Shown piece after piece: positions 50,761-59,218 of a stretch of 64,000 bases of DNA. The position numbers and the translations under genes were made by a program. Where the stretch lies: contig JASMDC010000013.1 in NCBI GenBank assembly GCA_030753015.1, forward strand, positions 25,216 to 89,215, given 5' to 3'. The notes below the pieces were generated by a model, which ran no database searches, was not told where the DNA came from, and was given only the letters and a program-made list of their open reading frames with translations. Each line of letters begins with the position of its first letter. The stretch's first letter is position 1. Origin of the DNA: Candidatus Undinarchaeales archaeon (GTDB taxonomy: Archaea > SpSt-1190 > JASMDC01).

Positions 50761-51915
50761 ATGGAGTTAGAGGAGATACTCCACTACTTCAATCCCTGGT
50801 GGGAGGGAGAGACCGGCTTCCCGGGCATACTGCGGGACGCGTACCTCGACCGGCTCGGGGGGGAGCTCAAGGGCGACAGGCTCACCCTCGTGACCGGACT
50901 GCGACGCGTGGGCAAGACCACCCTCATGAAGCAGCTCATCCACACGCTGCAGGAGGAGGTCGATGCGAACCGTATCCTATTCATCTCCCTCGAGCATTTC
51001 GGCCTTCGTGATGAGCGGGTCTACGACATCATCGATGTGTTCCGCAAGATACACTCCCTCCCTCGAAAGGAGCGGATCTACGTGTTCCTTGATGAGATCA
51101 CCTACAAGGACGACGTGGCACGGGACCTCAAGATAGTCCACGACAACGAGAACGTGAAGCTGGTTGCAAGCTCGTCCTCAGCCACAGGCCTGCACGACGA
51201 GAAGGCTTACCTCACTGGGAGGAACCGGGTGATACGGATCGATCCTCTGGACTTCAGGGAGTACCTGACGTTCACAGGAAAGAAGGCAAGTGGTTCGGAG
51301 CGATATCTCCTTGAATCGTACTTCGAGGAGTACATGGAGTACGGGGGCATGCCAGAGTACGTGCTGACCAGGGATCCGGCGCTCATCCTTGAGCTGGTCT
51401 CTGACATCATCGAGAAGGACGTCATCGCGCGGCACGACGTCAAGGACCGAAGGACGATCGACGACCTCTTCCTCCTGCTGTGCGAACGGACGGGGAAGCA
51501 GCTCACCTACAACCGGCTGGCGCGGATACTGGATGTGAAGCCCGACACCGTGAAGAGGTACATCTCCCTCCTTGAGGAGAACCATCTGTTCTCCGTCCTA
51601 CCGCGTCATTCGAAGAGGTTGAACGAGAGGATCCGCTCACCCAAGAAGGTCTACATCGGCGACGTTGGGATTAGGAACGTGCACACCGGCTTCAGGGACA
51701 AGGGCGCGATCTACGAGAACCTCGTGTTCCTCAGGATGCGCGACGCCGTCCTCGGCTACCTGTACAGGGACGGGACCGAGATCGACTTCGTGACCGACGA
51801 GACGCTGGTAGAGGCGAAGTACAGACACGACCTCCCGGAGAGGCAGGAGGCGCTCATGCGCAAGCAGAGGGGGCGGAAGAGCGTCGTCGCTCGTGGCCAC
51901 GACTTCTTCCTGTGA
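50761..51915 (+). CDS. AAA+ ATPase with DUF4143-type C-terminus
   Basis: A 384-residue protein of the COG1373 group common in archaea. Walker A GLRRVGKTT is at 46-54, Walker B YVFLDEI at about 107, a winged-helix region at 250-285 (TYNRLARILDVKPDTVKRYISLLEENHLF), and a C-terminal DUF4143-like part with GTEIDFVTDETLVEAKY, which has the D-x-ExK pattern of PD-(D/E)XK nuclease folds. The family's role is not settled; toxin-like, regulatory and mobile-element roles have been proposed. Control by two palindromes next to the TATA box, and the 96-bp repeats just upstream, suggest tight repression, perhaps autorepression through its winged helix. Confidence 0.85.
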   Translation: MELEEILHYFNPWWEGETGFPGILRDAYLDRLGGELKGDRLTLVTGLRRVGKTTLMKQLIHTLQEEVDANRILFISLEHFGLRDERVYDIIDVFRKIHSLPRKERIYVFLDEITYKDDVARDLKIVHDNENVKLVASSSSATGLHDEKAYLTGRNRVIRIDPLDFREYLTFTGKKASGSERYLLESYFEEYMEYGGMPEYVLTRDPALILELVSDIIEKDVIARHDVKDRRTIDDLFLLLCERTGKQLTYNRLARILDVKPDTVKRYISLLEENHLFSVLPRHSKRLNERIRSPKKVYIGDVGIRNVHTGFRDKGAIYENLVFLRMRDAVLGYLYRDGTEIDFVTDETLVEAKYRHDLPERQEALMRKQRGRKSVVARGHDFFL

Positions 51916-51997
51916 GCTAGAATACTGTCTTGGAAGATGCTATCTCCCTATTAACTTGGGATTCCCTGTCGTCTCCCATGCCCGAGAAAGCATGTCA

Positions 51998-52059
51998 TCC
52001 GGTATATAAGTCTTATCCGGCAGGTGTCATGCTAGTGTAGTGACGGGCCCCGTGCCCGT
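51998..52059 (+). other. Orphan promoter and hairpin, possible small RNA or convergent terminator
   Basis: GGTATATAAGTC at about 51998-52009 is a good TATA box on the plus strand but is followed only by a 3-codon frame. ACGGGC (52043-52048) pairs with GCCCGT (52054-52059). Either a short RNA of about 30-60 nt is made, or the hairpin just ends the convergent genes. Confidence 0.3.
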
Positions 52060-52069
52060 ATGTGGCCCC

Positions 52070-52774
52070 TCAGCTGCTCTGGCCGCCTATGAGGGCGATA
52101 CCGTTCTCTCCGATCTCGTAGGTGAGGAGCTTGATGGGCGTCTTGGTCCCGCGCATCTTCACGATGTCCATGGCCCGCTCCCGCTCGCCGGTGTATGGAT
52201 TGTCGCGCTTCACGAGCCGCAGAGCGCCATAAACGGAATACTCGGCCGAGTCCTGGAAGTTGCGTGACGTCGCCGCGTCGAGGATGATGAGGGCGGTGAC
52301 GTCGAGCTCCTTGAGCATGTACACCAGAAGGTCCAGCTGGTCCTTGAACTGGTACTGGTCCACCTTGGCGGCATAAGTGCCCAGGCTGTCGAACACCAGC
52401 ACCTGGGTCTCGTCCGGTGCGTGCTCGAGGATGTTGGAGAAGTTGCCTGTACGTACGGCAGTGGCCATCTTGTTGGCACGGTCGATGGACTCGACACGCT
52501 TGCCCGTGAGCTCGATGATGGAAAGGATACCCTTCTCCTCAAGGGCGTCCAGGTCCCAACCGAAGCCCTTGGCCTGGAACTTCAGGTCGGCCGCGTCCTC
52601 CTCGCTGGTGATGTACACCGTCCGCTTCCCCTGGTCACAGCAGCTCTTGGCGAACTGGAGACCGAGGATGGTCTTTCCACAGCCCGGCTCGCCGGTGAGC
52701 AGCACGGTCCGTCCGGCGGGGATGCCTCCGATGATCTCGTCGAGTCCCGCTATCCCGCTCTTGATCCTATCCAT
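52070..52774 (-). CDS. Single-domain KaiC/RAD55-like ATPase
   Basis: A 234-residue RecA-fold ATPase. Walker A GEPGCGKT is at 28-35, catalytic carboxylates in YITSEEDAAD, and Walker B in VLVFDSLGTYAA. GIAGLDEIIGGIPAGR is the typical KaiC family start. Single-domain KaiC proteins of archaea act with sensor proteins in signal transduction. It is 79 bases downstream of its close paralogue and has its own CACATAAAAAAC box, so it may be expressed both with and apart from it. It lacks KaiC phosphorylation-site context (two-domain CII). Confidence 0.85.
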   Translation of the reverse strand: MDRIKSGIAGLDEIIGGIPAGRTVLLTGEPGCGKTILGLQFAKSCCDQGKRTVYITSEEDAADLKFQAKGFGWDLDALEEKGILSIIELTGKRVESIDRANKMATAVRTGNFSNILEHAPDETQVLVFDSLGTYAAKVDQYQFKDQLDLLVYMLKELDVTALIILDAATSRNFQDSAEYSVYGALRLVKRDNPYTGERERAMDIVKMRGTKTPIKLLTYEIGENGIALIGGQSS

Positions 52775-52853
52775 GATGATCAGCTCTTGTGAAGATTATC
52801 TACTTGGAGCATCAGTTTTTTATGTGCTTGGTCGGGGCAGTGGACCCGGAGGC

Positions 52854-53555
52854 TTACACGTCCATCTCGATCTGACTCGTCAGGCTGATCCCGCCCTTGC
52901 TGATCTTGTAGGACAGCAGCTCCACTGGTGTCGCCGTTGAGCGCATCTTTACGATCTCCATGGCCCGCTCCCGCCGGCCGGTGAAGGGATTGTCCCGGCG
53001 CATCAGGCGGATGGCCCCGTACACAGAGTACATGGCCATGTCGTCGAAATGCTTGGAGGTGGCGGCGTCCAGGATGACCAGGCAGGTGATCTGCCGCTCG
53101 GCGAGGTTGTACAGCAGCAGGTCGAACTGGTCCTTGAAGTCGTAGGCTGTGACGTCTGCCGCGTAGGGGCCGAGGCTGTCGATGATCAACAGTTGCGTCC
53201 CATCAGGAATGTGCTCGATGAGGCCGGCGAAGTTGCCCTTGGCGACATCCGAGCCGATGCGTACCGAGAGTTCGATCTGCTTGGTACGCTTGCCCAAAAG
53301 CTCAACGAACGTCAGGAGCCCTTTCTTCTCAAGGTCCCAGCCAAGCGCCGTGCACTGGAGCCGGAGGTCGGCTGCGGTCTCCTCGCTCGAAAGATAGACC
53401 GTCTTCAATCCCTGCTCGCACCCGCTCCGAGCGAACTGCAGCCCCAGCACGGTCTTTCCGCAACCAGCCTCGCCCGTAAGCAGAGTTGTCCTGCCCACAG
53501 GGATGCCCCCGAAAAGATCATCGAGCTCCTTGATGCCTATCTTGATCCGTTCCAT
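52854..53555 (-). CDS. Single-domain KaiC/RAD55-like ATPase (paralogue)
   Basis: A 233-residue paralogue of the next gene, with Walker A GEAGCGKT at 28-35, YLSSEETAAD and LLIIDSLGPYAAD. The start is the ATG at 53555, five bases after the stop of the PAS protein, so the two are co-translated; the longer frame to 53654 overlaps that gene. The pair shares the motifs GIxxLDxxxGGIPxGRTxLLTGE and the RERAMxIVKMR segment near the end. Its contact with the PAS protein is inferred from the operon. Confidence 0.85.
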   Translation of the reverse strand: MERIKIGIKELDDLFGGIPVGRTTLLTGEAGCGKTVLGLQFARSGCEQGLKTVYLSSEETAADLRLQCTALGWDLEKKGLLTFVELLGKRTKQIELSVRIGSDVAKGNFAGLIEHIPDGTQLLIIDSLGPYAADVTAYDFKDQFDLLLYNLAERQITCLVILDAATSKHFDDMAMYSVYGAIRLMRRDNPFTGRRERAMEIVKMRSTATPVELLSYKISKGGISLTSQIEMDV

Positions 53556-53560
53556 GTCGA

Positions 53561-54493
53561 TCACTTCCCCTGCAGCCTGATGTCGAACATGCACGACTTC
53601 GCCCCTTGGGCGATGGTGCCCGTGACGCTCACCTCGCCCTTGAGCTTGGTCCATGTGAAAGTCCGGGTGACCATGGCGCGGCAGATATTGCAGAAGATGG
53701 GGCTGCCCTTTGCCTCATCGAGCCAGGGACATCGCGAGATCTGAACGGCGAGCTCATCCGGTCCCCCTGTACGCTTCGCGTGCGAGCCGAGGCCGTCGTA
53801 GAGTCCGTCCAGCCACGAGAAGAAGGCGTCAATAGCGAGGTCATCGTCGATGTTCCGGGCCACCCTCGAGTAGGGCGATGCACGCATCCGACCGAGATGG
53901 ACGTCGAACCGTTCCCGCATATTGCGATCGAACCTGTCTGCGAACGAATGGAGGAGCATGGTCCGTGCTTGCGGGGGCACTCCGGCCGCGAACACGGGGA
54001 GCGCGCTCGCCAGCAGGCTGAACACCTCGGCCCGGGCCTCGCGCTCGGTGAGCTCGTATGCCTTGAGCCGCGCGGTGATGTCGCGGAACACGATGGCGAC
54101 ACCGGAAATCTCGTCCCGTTCGTCCCTGATGAAGGCAGTATTGAGGCTTACCGGCACCCGCTTGTCACCCTTTGTCACTAGAAGGGTGTCCCGGTCATAG
54201 GTGACGCCCTCGTTCCGCTCGAAGGTCAGTGCGACCGGGCAGGTCATTGGCGTCCGCGAGCCCTCGTCCTCGAGCACGATGAGCTCGGAGATCCTCTTAC
54301 CGACGACCTCCTCGAAGGTATGTCCGGTGAGGGCCTCTGCTGCAGGGTTCATGAAGGCGATGTCACTGTTCTTGTCCGTTGCCACCACGGCGTCGGCGAT
54401 GCTGCGAAGGATGATCGACTGGCGCCGTTCCTCACGGGTGTGGTCGTGCCCGGACCGGTCCTGATCCCCTTTCGATGATGGCCTTCTTCCCAT
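53561..54493 (-). CDS. PAS-domain sensor protein without kinase, possible MetOD1-like end
   Basis: A 310-residue soluble protein. A PAS domain spans about 25-150 (ILRSIADAVVATDKNSDIAFMNPAAEALTGHT, summarised; then GVAIVFRDITARLKA). The C-terminal part (about 160-310) is helical, followed by CPWLDEAKGSPIFCNICRA and GTIAQGAKSCMFDIRL, with three cysteines spaced as in archaeal output domains such as MetOD1; I am not certain of that match. No histidine-kinase or cyclase domain exists. The start ATG has a GAGGTGAGC ribosome site; a CGTATAAAGG box is about 40 nt upstream. It heads the second operon of the cluster, with two KaiC ATPases after it. Confidence 0.75.
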   Translation of the reverse strand: MGRRPSSKGDQDRSGHDHTREERRQSIILRSIADAVVATDKNSDIAFMNPAAEALTGHTFEEVVGKRISELIVLEDEGSRTPMTCPVALTFERNEGVTYDRDTLLVTKGDKRVPVSLNTAFIRDERDEISGVAIVFRDITARLKAYELTEREARAEVFSLLASALPVFAAGVPPQARTMLLHSFADRFDRNMRERFDVHLGRMRASPYSRVARNIDDDLAIDAFFSWLDGLYDGLGSHAKRTGGPDELAVQISRCPWLDEAKGSPIFCNICRAMVTRTFTWTKLKGEVSVTGTIAQGAKSCMFDIRLQGK

Positions 54494-54561
54494 CCTTGCT
54501 CACCTCAGGAGTGGAATGTCACCTTTATACGTGCTAGCCAATGAGAGCGGCGGGACAATCA

Positions 54562-55116
54562 TCAGATCTCGATGACCCGGTCGCACAGCTGGGCGATCTC
54601 GGCACGTACCATCTTGTTGATCCCGTCCTTTTTAGAGACGAGCACGCCGCTCATGTGGAAATGGCGTATGTTCGTGAGGACGATATGCATGAACCGCGCG
54701 AAGAAGAGCGGGTGGTTCTTCTCCAGCATGGCCGGGATGTCGTCGATGAGCAGGAACTTCTTGGCTGGCAGCTTCTTGATCGAGCTGATGATGGACACTA
54801 CGATGAACGTGAGGTCGGTTATGTCATCGATGCGGACGACGTTGTCGGTAAGCTCGGGTGTGGGACACTTGGCGTCCCCGTCCACGCAGTCGAGGATGAG
54901 TAGCCGCTCGCAGTCGAGGTCCTCGTTCTTGCAGCGCTCGATCAGCTTGTCCAGCGGCTGTCCCGCCGATAGCACCATGCCGCTGTACCCCTGGTCTAGC
55001 AGCTGCCGCATGGCCTCCATACCCACCTCGGGCTCGGTCCCTTCGCCCGTCTCGAGGAGGACGATACAACCCTCGGGCAGTTCCTCGATCGCCGTGCCCA
55101 CGATGGAGTCGATCAT
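54562..55116 (-). CDS. RecA-fold-like protein without P-loop (KaiC-related)
   Basis: A 184-residue protein with KaiC-like layout: GCIVLLETGEGTE at the place of Walker A but without the GKT, YSGMVLSAGQPLDKLIERCK after it, LLILDCVDG, and KKFLLIDDIPAMLEKN at the place of Walker B, ending CDRVIEI as KaiC family strands do. The ATP-binding Lys/Thr are absent, so it is probably inactive and could act as regulatory partner of the true KaiC ATPases. It overlaps the next upstream gene by 4 bases (ATGA). Confidence 0.6.
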   Translation of the reverse strand: MIDSIVGTAIEELPEGCIVLLETGEGTEPEVGMEAMRQLLDQGYSGMVLSAGQPLDKLIERCKNEDLDCERLLILDCVDGDAKCPTPELTDNVVRIDDITDLTFIVVSIISSIKKLPAKKFLLIDDIPAMLEKNHPLFFARFMHIVLTNIRHFHMSGVLVSKKDGINKMVRAEIAQLCDRVIEI

Positions 55117-55715
55117 AGGCTCACCTTGATGACCTCGTCCACCTTGAGTGCTACGTCCTTGATGAACCGTTTCTGGGCCAGATCGGCAGCGACGTTGACC
55201 ACGAGGCTGACGTTCTCGATGTCGTGGTGCTTGCGGATGGTCCTGAGCAGGAACTCCGAGAACCTCAATGTCTCGGACAGCGGCTTGTAGAGCGTGATAG
55301 TCGTGAGGGAGTCGATGAAAACGAACCGCTTGGGCCGCGACAGACGCTCGATGGACATGTAGATCGCCCGGACCAGCTCGTCGATGTCCAGCTCCGGGGA
55401 GACGTGGATGCAGCGCGGATCGTCGGTCCGTTCGGTGTCGGCGAGCGCGGTGGCCACGTCGACGAACAGGAGCTTCTTAAGGTCGATCCCCCGCTGACCG
55501 AACAGTTCCACGAGGTTCGGGAAAGGACGGTTCACGCTGACATACACGCCTTCGAAACCGAGCGCCAGAAGACCCTCCACGGTGGCGAGGTTCGCGTCGA
55601 AGTAGGCCTCTGTCGGCAGTTCGAGCATAACGACAGCCCCGGTCGCATGGTCGCTGAGCACTTGGGAAAGATGGCTCTCGATCGCCCTCCCATTTCCCGT
55701 TTCAGGTCCGTCCAC
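55113..55715 (-). CDS. RecA-fold-like protein without P-loop (paralogue)
   Basis: A 200-residue protein starting at the GTG at 55715, one base after the sensor's TGA and preceded by a GAGGTG ribosome site; a GTG at 55763 would overlap the sensor by 47 bases. Its layout equals that of the following gene: GAVVMLELPTEAYFDANLATV instead of Walker A (summarised), GFEGVYVSVNRPFPNLVELF, KKLLFVDVATAL, and KRFVFIDSLTTITLYK at the Walker B position. There is no GKT/S. Degenerate RecA paralogues of this type occur in archaeal KaiC signalling clusters. Confidence 0.6.
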   Translation of the reverse strand: MDGPETGNGRAIESHLSQVLSDHATGAVVMLELPTEAYFDANLATVEGLLALGFEGVYVSVNRPFPNLVELFGQRGIDLKKLLFVDVATALADTERTDDPRCIHVSPELDIDELVRAIYMSIERLSRPKRFVFIDSLTTITLYKPLSETLRFSEFLLRTIRKHHDIENVSLVVNVAADLAQKRFIKDVALKVDEVIKVSL

Positions 55716-55716
55716 G

Positions 55717-57423
55717 TCAGGCACCTCGCTTCTTCTTTGAAGATACTGAATCGTCTTTATCACTCTTTGCCTTCTGCAAGGGTGACGGGGATCTTGCCTG
55801 TATTGTGAGGTACACTCGCTCCCACGTGTCCGTGTACCGTTCGGGTATGGACAGGCTCAGTCGGATTGCGAGCCGCTCCCCGTCCAGAGCGTAATTAACG
55901 GTATCGGCCTCGAACCGTGTCTTCCCTTCCGCTAGAGCGACGATCTCGTGCCTGAACATGGCATATGACTCCTCCTTGAACACCTTGGGTAGCCCCGCAA
56001 GGAGCTCGTCCTTGCTCGATGCCTTGTACAGGTCGAGGGTATGCTGGTTGACATCGATGACTCGTACTATCCTTGCGAGCTTGACCAGTTCCTCCGGATG
56101 ATTATCGAGGTAGGAATCCAGGTCGGTCACACCCTCGCGCTTCAGCTCCTCGATGCGTTTCTTGCCTTCCGAGAAGTCCTCCTCCCACATCGAGATGGGA
56201 GCGTGCTCGAACAGGAACCGGTACCGCACCTCGCTCTCCTCCAGCGCCCTTTGCACCTCCTCCTTCTCCCTGAGGGTCTTTCTCAGCTCATCGCTCTCCC
56301 GTTTCAGCTCGGGTGCCGTTAGCTTCATGGCGAGCTTGAGGCTCACCATCATCCGCTCGAAGGCCCGGGCAAGCTCGCCGATCTCGTCCCGCGAGCCCGT
56401 GAGCTCCGGGTCGATGGTCGCCTCCATGTTCCCCAGGCTGATGTCCTCGAGGGTCGAACGCAGCTTCATGAGGGGGCGGGAGATCGAGTGGGCGGTCATG
56501 AGCGCGATGGCGATGACGGGCATCATCAGGATGAACAGAGCTGCTGTTGCACGGTCCTGAGCTCTATCGATCGGGTTCGTGATCTCCTCGGAATCGATCT
56601 TCACGACGAGCCCCCAGTCCGTCGCAGGGATGTACCGGGTCGCGGCCAGCACGGCCTGACCACGATAGTCCACATCCTGTGTGAACGTGTTCTCTGTCCT
56701 TGAGAGCGCCTGGATGATGGGAGCGTCCGTCCGTTCCTTGGGCATGGTATGATCCTCGCCCTCGATCTCGAACCGCAGCGGTGTGATGAAGTGAGCGTTA
56801 CCATCAGCACCTCTCATCGCGACCATGCTCTCACCCGTTTGCCCTAGGCCGGTCCGGTCCCTTGTCACGTCGATGATGCTGTCCATGCTGGCCTTGATGC
56901 AGATGACACCGATGGTCCTGTTATCGAGCACAAGGGGACCGACGAGGAGGAGCTGATGATGTATCTGGTCATTGGACCTGGCCTCCAGGTACGATCTTGT
57001 AACGCCCTTCTCGAGCTGTGGACCCGTCAGGGGGGATGTACCTTCGCTCGACGGATCTGTCGATGCGAGGACTCTCCCACCCTGATCCAGCACTGATATC
57101 TCCTCGAAGTCAGGGATCGATCCCCGTGCGTCGGCCAGGATGCGCCGCATCGTCACCAGGTCCTCGTCGCCCGCTTCCCGCAAGAACCGCTCTAAACTTA
57201 TGCGTAGCTGGGTGCGGCTCGAGACCAGTTCAAGTCGCTCGATATTACTGTCCACGACCTCCTCGACCCGTGCCTCCTGGATCGCGGCGAGGGCGTCCAG
57301 CTTCTCCGTCGCGAACTTCACGGCCTCGCGTTCTGCGATATCGAAGGTTACGAGCCCGATGATCATCATGGGGATTACGGATACGAGCAGCAGCGTTACA
57401 GGTAGCCGTCGCTTGAGGTCCAT
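55717..57423 (-). CDS. Membrane sensor: dCache, HAMP and PAS domains, no kinase
   Basis: A 568-residue sensor. A first membrane helix (LPVTLLLVSVIPMMIIGLVTF, about 7-27), an extracellular dCache-type domain (28-295) with GGRVLASTD and GLGQTGESMVAM, a second membrane helix (about 300-322), HAMP (SRPLMKLRSTLEDISLGNM on), a coiled coil, and a PAS domain (about 405-560) beginning ALEESEVRYRFLFEHAPISM. dCache domains bind small ligands such as amino acids. Nothing follows the PAS domain except a basic tail, so the protein has no kinase or methyl-accepting part. Output presumably passes to the KaiC-type proteins encoded on both sides. It is 10 bases after the two-domain KaiC gene. Confidence 0.85.
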   Translation of the reverse strand: MDLKRRLPVTLLLVSVIPMMIIGLVTFDIAEREAVKFATEKLDALAAIQEARVEEVVDSNIERLELVSSRTQLRISLERFLREAGDEDLVTMRRILADARGSIPDFEEISVLDQGGRVLASTDPSSEGTSPLTGPQLEKGVTRSYLEARSNDQIHHQLLLVGPLVLDNRTIGVICIKASMDSIIDVTRDRTGLGQTGESMVAMRGADGNAHFITPLRFEIEGEDHTMPKERTDAPIIQALSRTENTFTQDVDYRGQAVLAATRYIPATDWGLVVKIDSEEITNPIDRAQDRATAALFILMMPVIAIALMTAHSISRPLMKLRSTLEDISLGNMEATIDPELTGSRDEIGELARAFERMMVSLKLAMKLTAPELKRESDELRKTLREKEEVQRALEESEVRYRFLFEHAPISMWEEDFSEGKKRIEELKREGVTDLDSYLDNHPEELVKLARIVRVIDVNQHTLDLYKASSKDELLAGLPKVFKEESYAMFRHEIVALAEGKTRFEADTVNYALDGERLAIRLSLSIPERYTDTWERVYLTIQARSPSPLQKAKSDKDDSVSSKKKRGA

Positions 57424-57433
57424 GGTGCTCCTA

Positions 57434-59155
57434 TCACCCGCCGTTGAGGATGGCGAACACCCGTTCCTTGAACCGCTTGGCGTCGTCCTTTTTGAGAATG
57501 CCCTGCTTTGTGAGGTCCTTGAGGTAGTCCTCGATGTGCTCCTTGGTCAGGCCACGTGACTTCAGGTCACTGAACACGGTCCCGGCCATGGGCCCGATGA
57601 ACTGTTTGAACTCCTCGTTGAGACGCTCCTCCAGGGAATCGGACACCTTCCGTCCGACACCGGTGAGCATGCCCTCGTACCCCCTGAAGGACGGGCCTAT
57701 CACCATGCCCTCTTCGGTGATATCGTACCTTCGCAGGCCTTTGCTGTGGGCGCTGCCGCGGACCTTGAGGATATTGAGCATGAGCTTGAGCTCCCCTTCC
57801 ATCTCTACGTACCGCAACATGATGATGTTGTCGGTCATTGTGGAGAGGGTGCTCTCTGTGAGGGTGGTCTGGCCGATGAGGGACTGAGTGGCCATCGTGA
57901 ATATGGCCGTTGCTCCGCTCCCCTTCAAGTAGCCATTGAGCCGCTGGGCGAATCCGTTGAACACGTCTCCCGGGTACGAGTTGGAGACGGATGAGAGCGA
58001 GTCCACGACGCACCGCTTTATGTTCTTCTTCTCCACGATGTGCTTGATCTGGTGCAGGTGCTCCTCAGGCAGCTTCTCGCCTGGATATGCGCACCGGATG
58101 GTCAACAGACCTTCCCGCTCGTACCACTCCATATCCCAGCCAAAGCCCTTGGCGTTGCGGAGGAACTGCTCCCGGCTCTCCTCGAACCCAACGTACAAGG
58201 ACGCTTCGCCATGGCGGAGACCCTCCATGATGAAGTGCATCCCGAGCAGCGTCTTCCCCGTCCCTGTGGGGCCTGCCACGAGCGTGGACGAGCCCTCTAG
58301 AAGGCCGCCTGTCACCATCTCGTCCAGCTCCGGGACACCGGTGGACATGCGCTGAGTCGACGATCCGTAGTTGAGCTCTGTCCTTAGCAGCGGGAACGCA
58401 GTGATGCCTCCGTCGGTGATCCTGAAGAATAGCTCCTCGGCACGGTAGCTGCGGCCCCTGACCTTGACGAGACCCATCACACGCTGGAGCTCGCCACGCA
58501 CCTTCACCTGGTCCATCCTGAGGATGGCGTCGGAGATGAACTCCTCCACTCCGTACACCGAGTAGTGCCCTTCTGCGGTAACCTCGCTGGTGAGGATGGT
58601 AGTGCAACCAAGGCTTGCAAGAACTGTGCCAAGCTTGAAAATGAACTGCCTGATCTGGGCCTTGTCCTGGAGCTGATAGGCGATGGCCGTGACCGAGTCG
58701 ATGCACAGGCGTTTAGCGTTCTGCGCTTTTACCTGCTTCTCGATGAAGTCGATGACCTTCTCCTGGTCGAAATCCTTACCCGTCTTTGTGACGTTACGGG
58801 CCAGAATGTCCTGAAGGTCTACGATCATTATCTGCTCGTTCTCAAGCGCGTCCCGGTCGTAGAAGCTCATGGCCTCGAGGTTCTCGACAGCCTTGAAGAG
58901 GGGTTCGGTGACGGTGAAATAGATCCCCTTCTCGCCGTGGTGGACGCCCGCAAAAAGCCACTGGAACGAGAGGATGGTCTTACCGCTCCCCGAGGAACCG
59001 GCAAGGAGCACGACCGCTCCCTTGGGGAATCCCCCGCCCAGGATGTTGTCGAGCTCCCTCACTCCTGTGTAGGAATTCTCCTCGACGATCTCGGCGAGGT
59101 CCTCGCCCTCCTCCTCGTATAGCTTGTCGTCCTTCTTCGGAACCAGCGGTACCAC
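57434..59155 (-). CDS. Two-domain KaiC-like ATPase
   Basis: A 573-residue protein with two RecA/KaiC domains. Domain 1 has Walker A GSSGSGKT (53-60) and VTEP, with only one of the two catalytic Glu; domain 2 has GPTGTGKT (about 293-300) and GFEES with both. A ~95-residue C-terminal extension (GPSFRGYEGMLTGVGRK, then a helical SLEERLNEEFKQFIG segment) is absent from cyanobacterial KaiC and may bind partners. The first gene of the cluster, started by GTG, is preceded by a CTTAAATTAC box ~30 nt upstream. Such proteins work as ATP-driven switches in archaeal signal transduction; a circadian function is not implied. Confidence 0.88.
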   Translation of the reverse strand: MVPLVPKKDDKLYEEEGEDLAEIVEENSYTGVRELDNILGGGFPKGAVVLLAGSSGSGKTILSFQWLFAGVHHGEKGIYFTVTEPLFKAVENLEAMSFYDRDALENEQIMIVDLQDILARNVTKTGKDFDQEKVIDFIEKQVKAQNAKRLCIDSVTAIAYQLQDKAQIRQFIFKLGTVLASLGCTTILTSEVTAEGHYSVYGVEEFISDAILRMDQVKVRGELQRVMGLVKVRGRSYRAEELFFRITDGGITAFPLLRTELNYGSSTQRMSTGVPELDEMVTGGLLEGSSTLVAGPTGTGKTLLGMHFIMEGLRHGEASLYVGFEESREQFLRNAKGFGWDMEWYEREGLLTIRCAYPGEKLPEEHLHQIKHIVEKKNIKRCVVDSLSSVSNSYPGDVFNGFAQRLNGYLKGSGATAIFTMATQSLIGQTTLTESTLSTMTDNIIMLRYVEMEGELKLMLNILKVRGSAHSKGLRRYDITEEGMVIGPSFRGYEGMLTGVGRKVSDSLEERLNEEFKQFIGPMAGTVFSDLKSRGLTKEHIEDYLKDLTKQGILKKDDAKRFKERVFAILNGG

Positions 59156-59218
59156 CTGTAGAGTAAGGTGACGGACCGCAGTAATTTAAGCGTTTATTCT
59201 CGGCCGGCAGGGGGAACA

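Noticed and set aside
51998..52059. A short protein-coding gene behind the orphan TATATAA box
   Set aside because: The only frame after the box is ATG-CTA-GTG-TAG; at best a small RNA could be made.
57434..59155. Circadian clock kaiABC
   Set aside because: There is no KaiA or KaiB gene and domain 1 lacks one catalytic Glu; KaiC-like ATPases in archaea are general signalling proteins.
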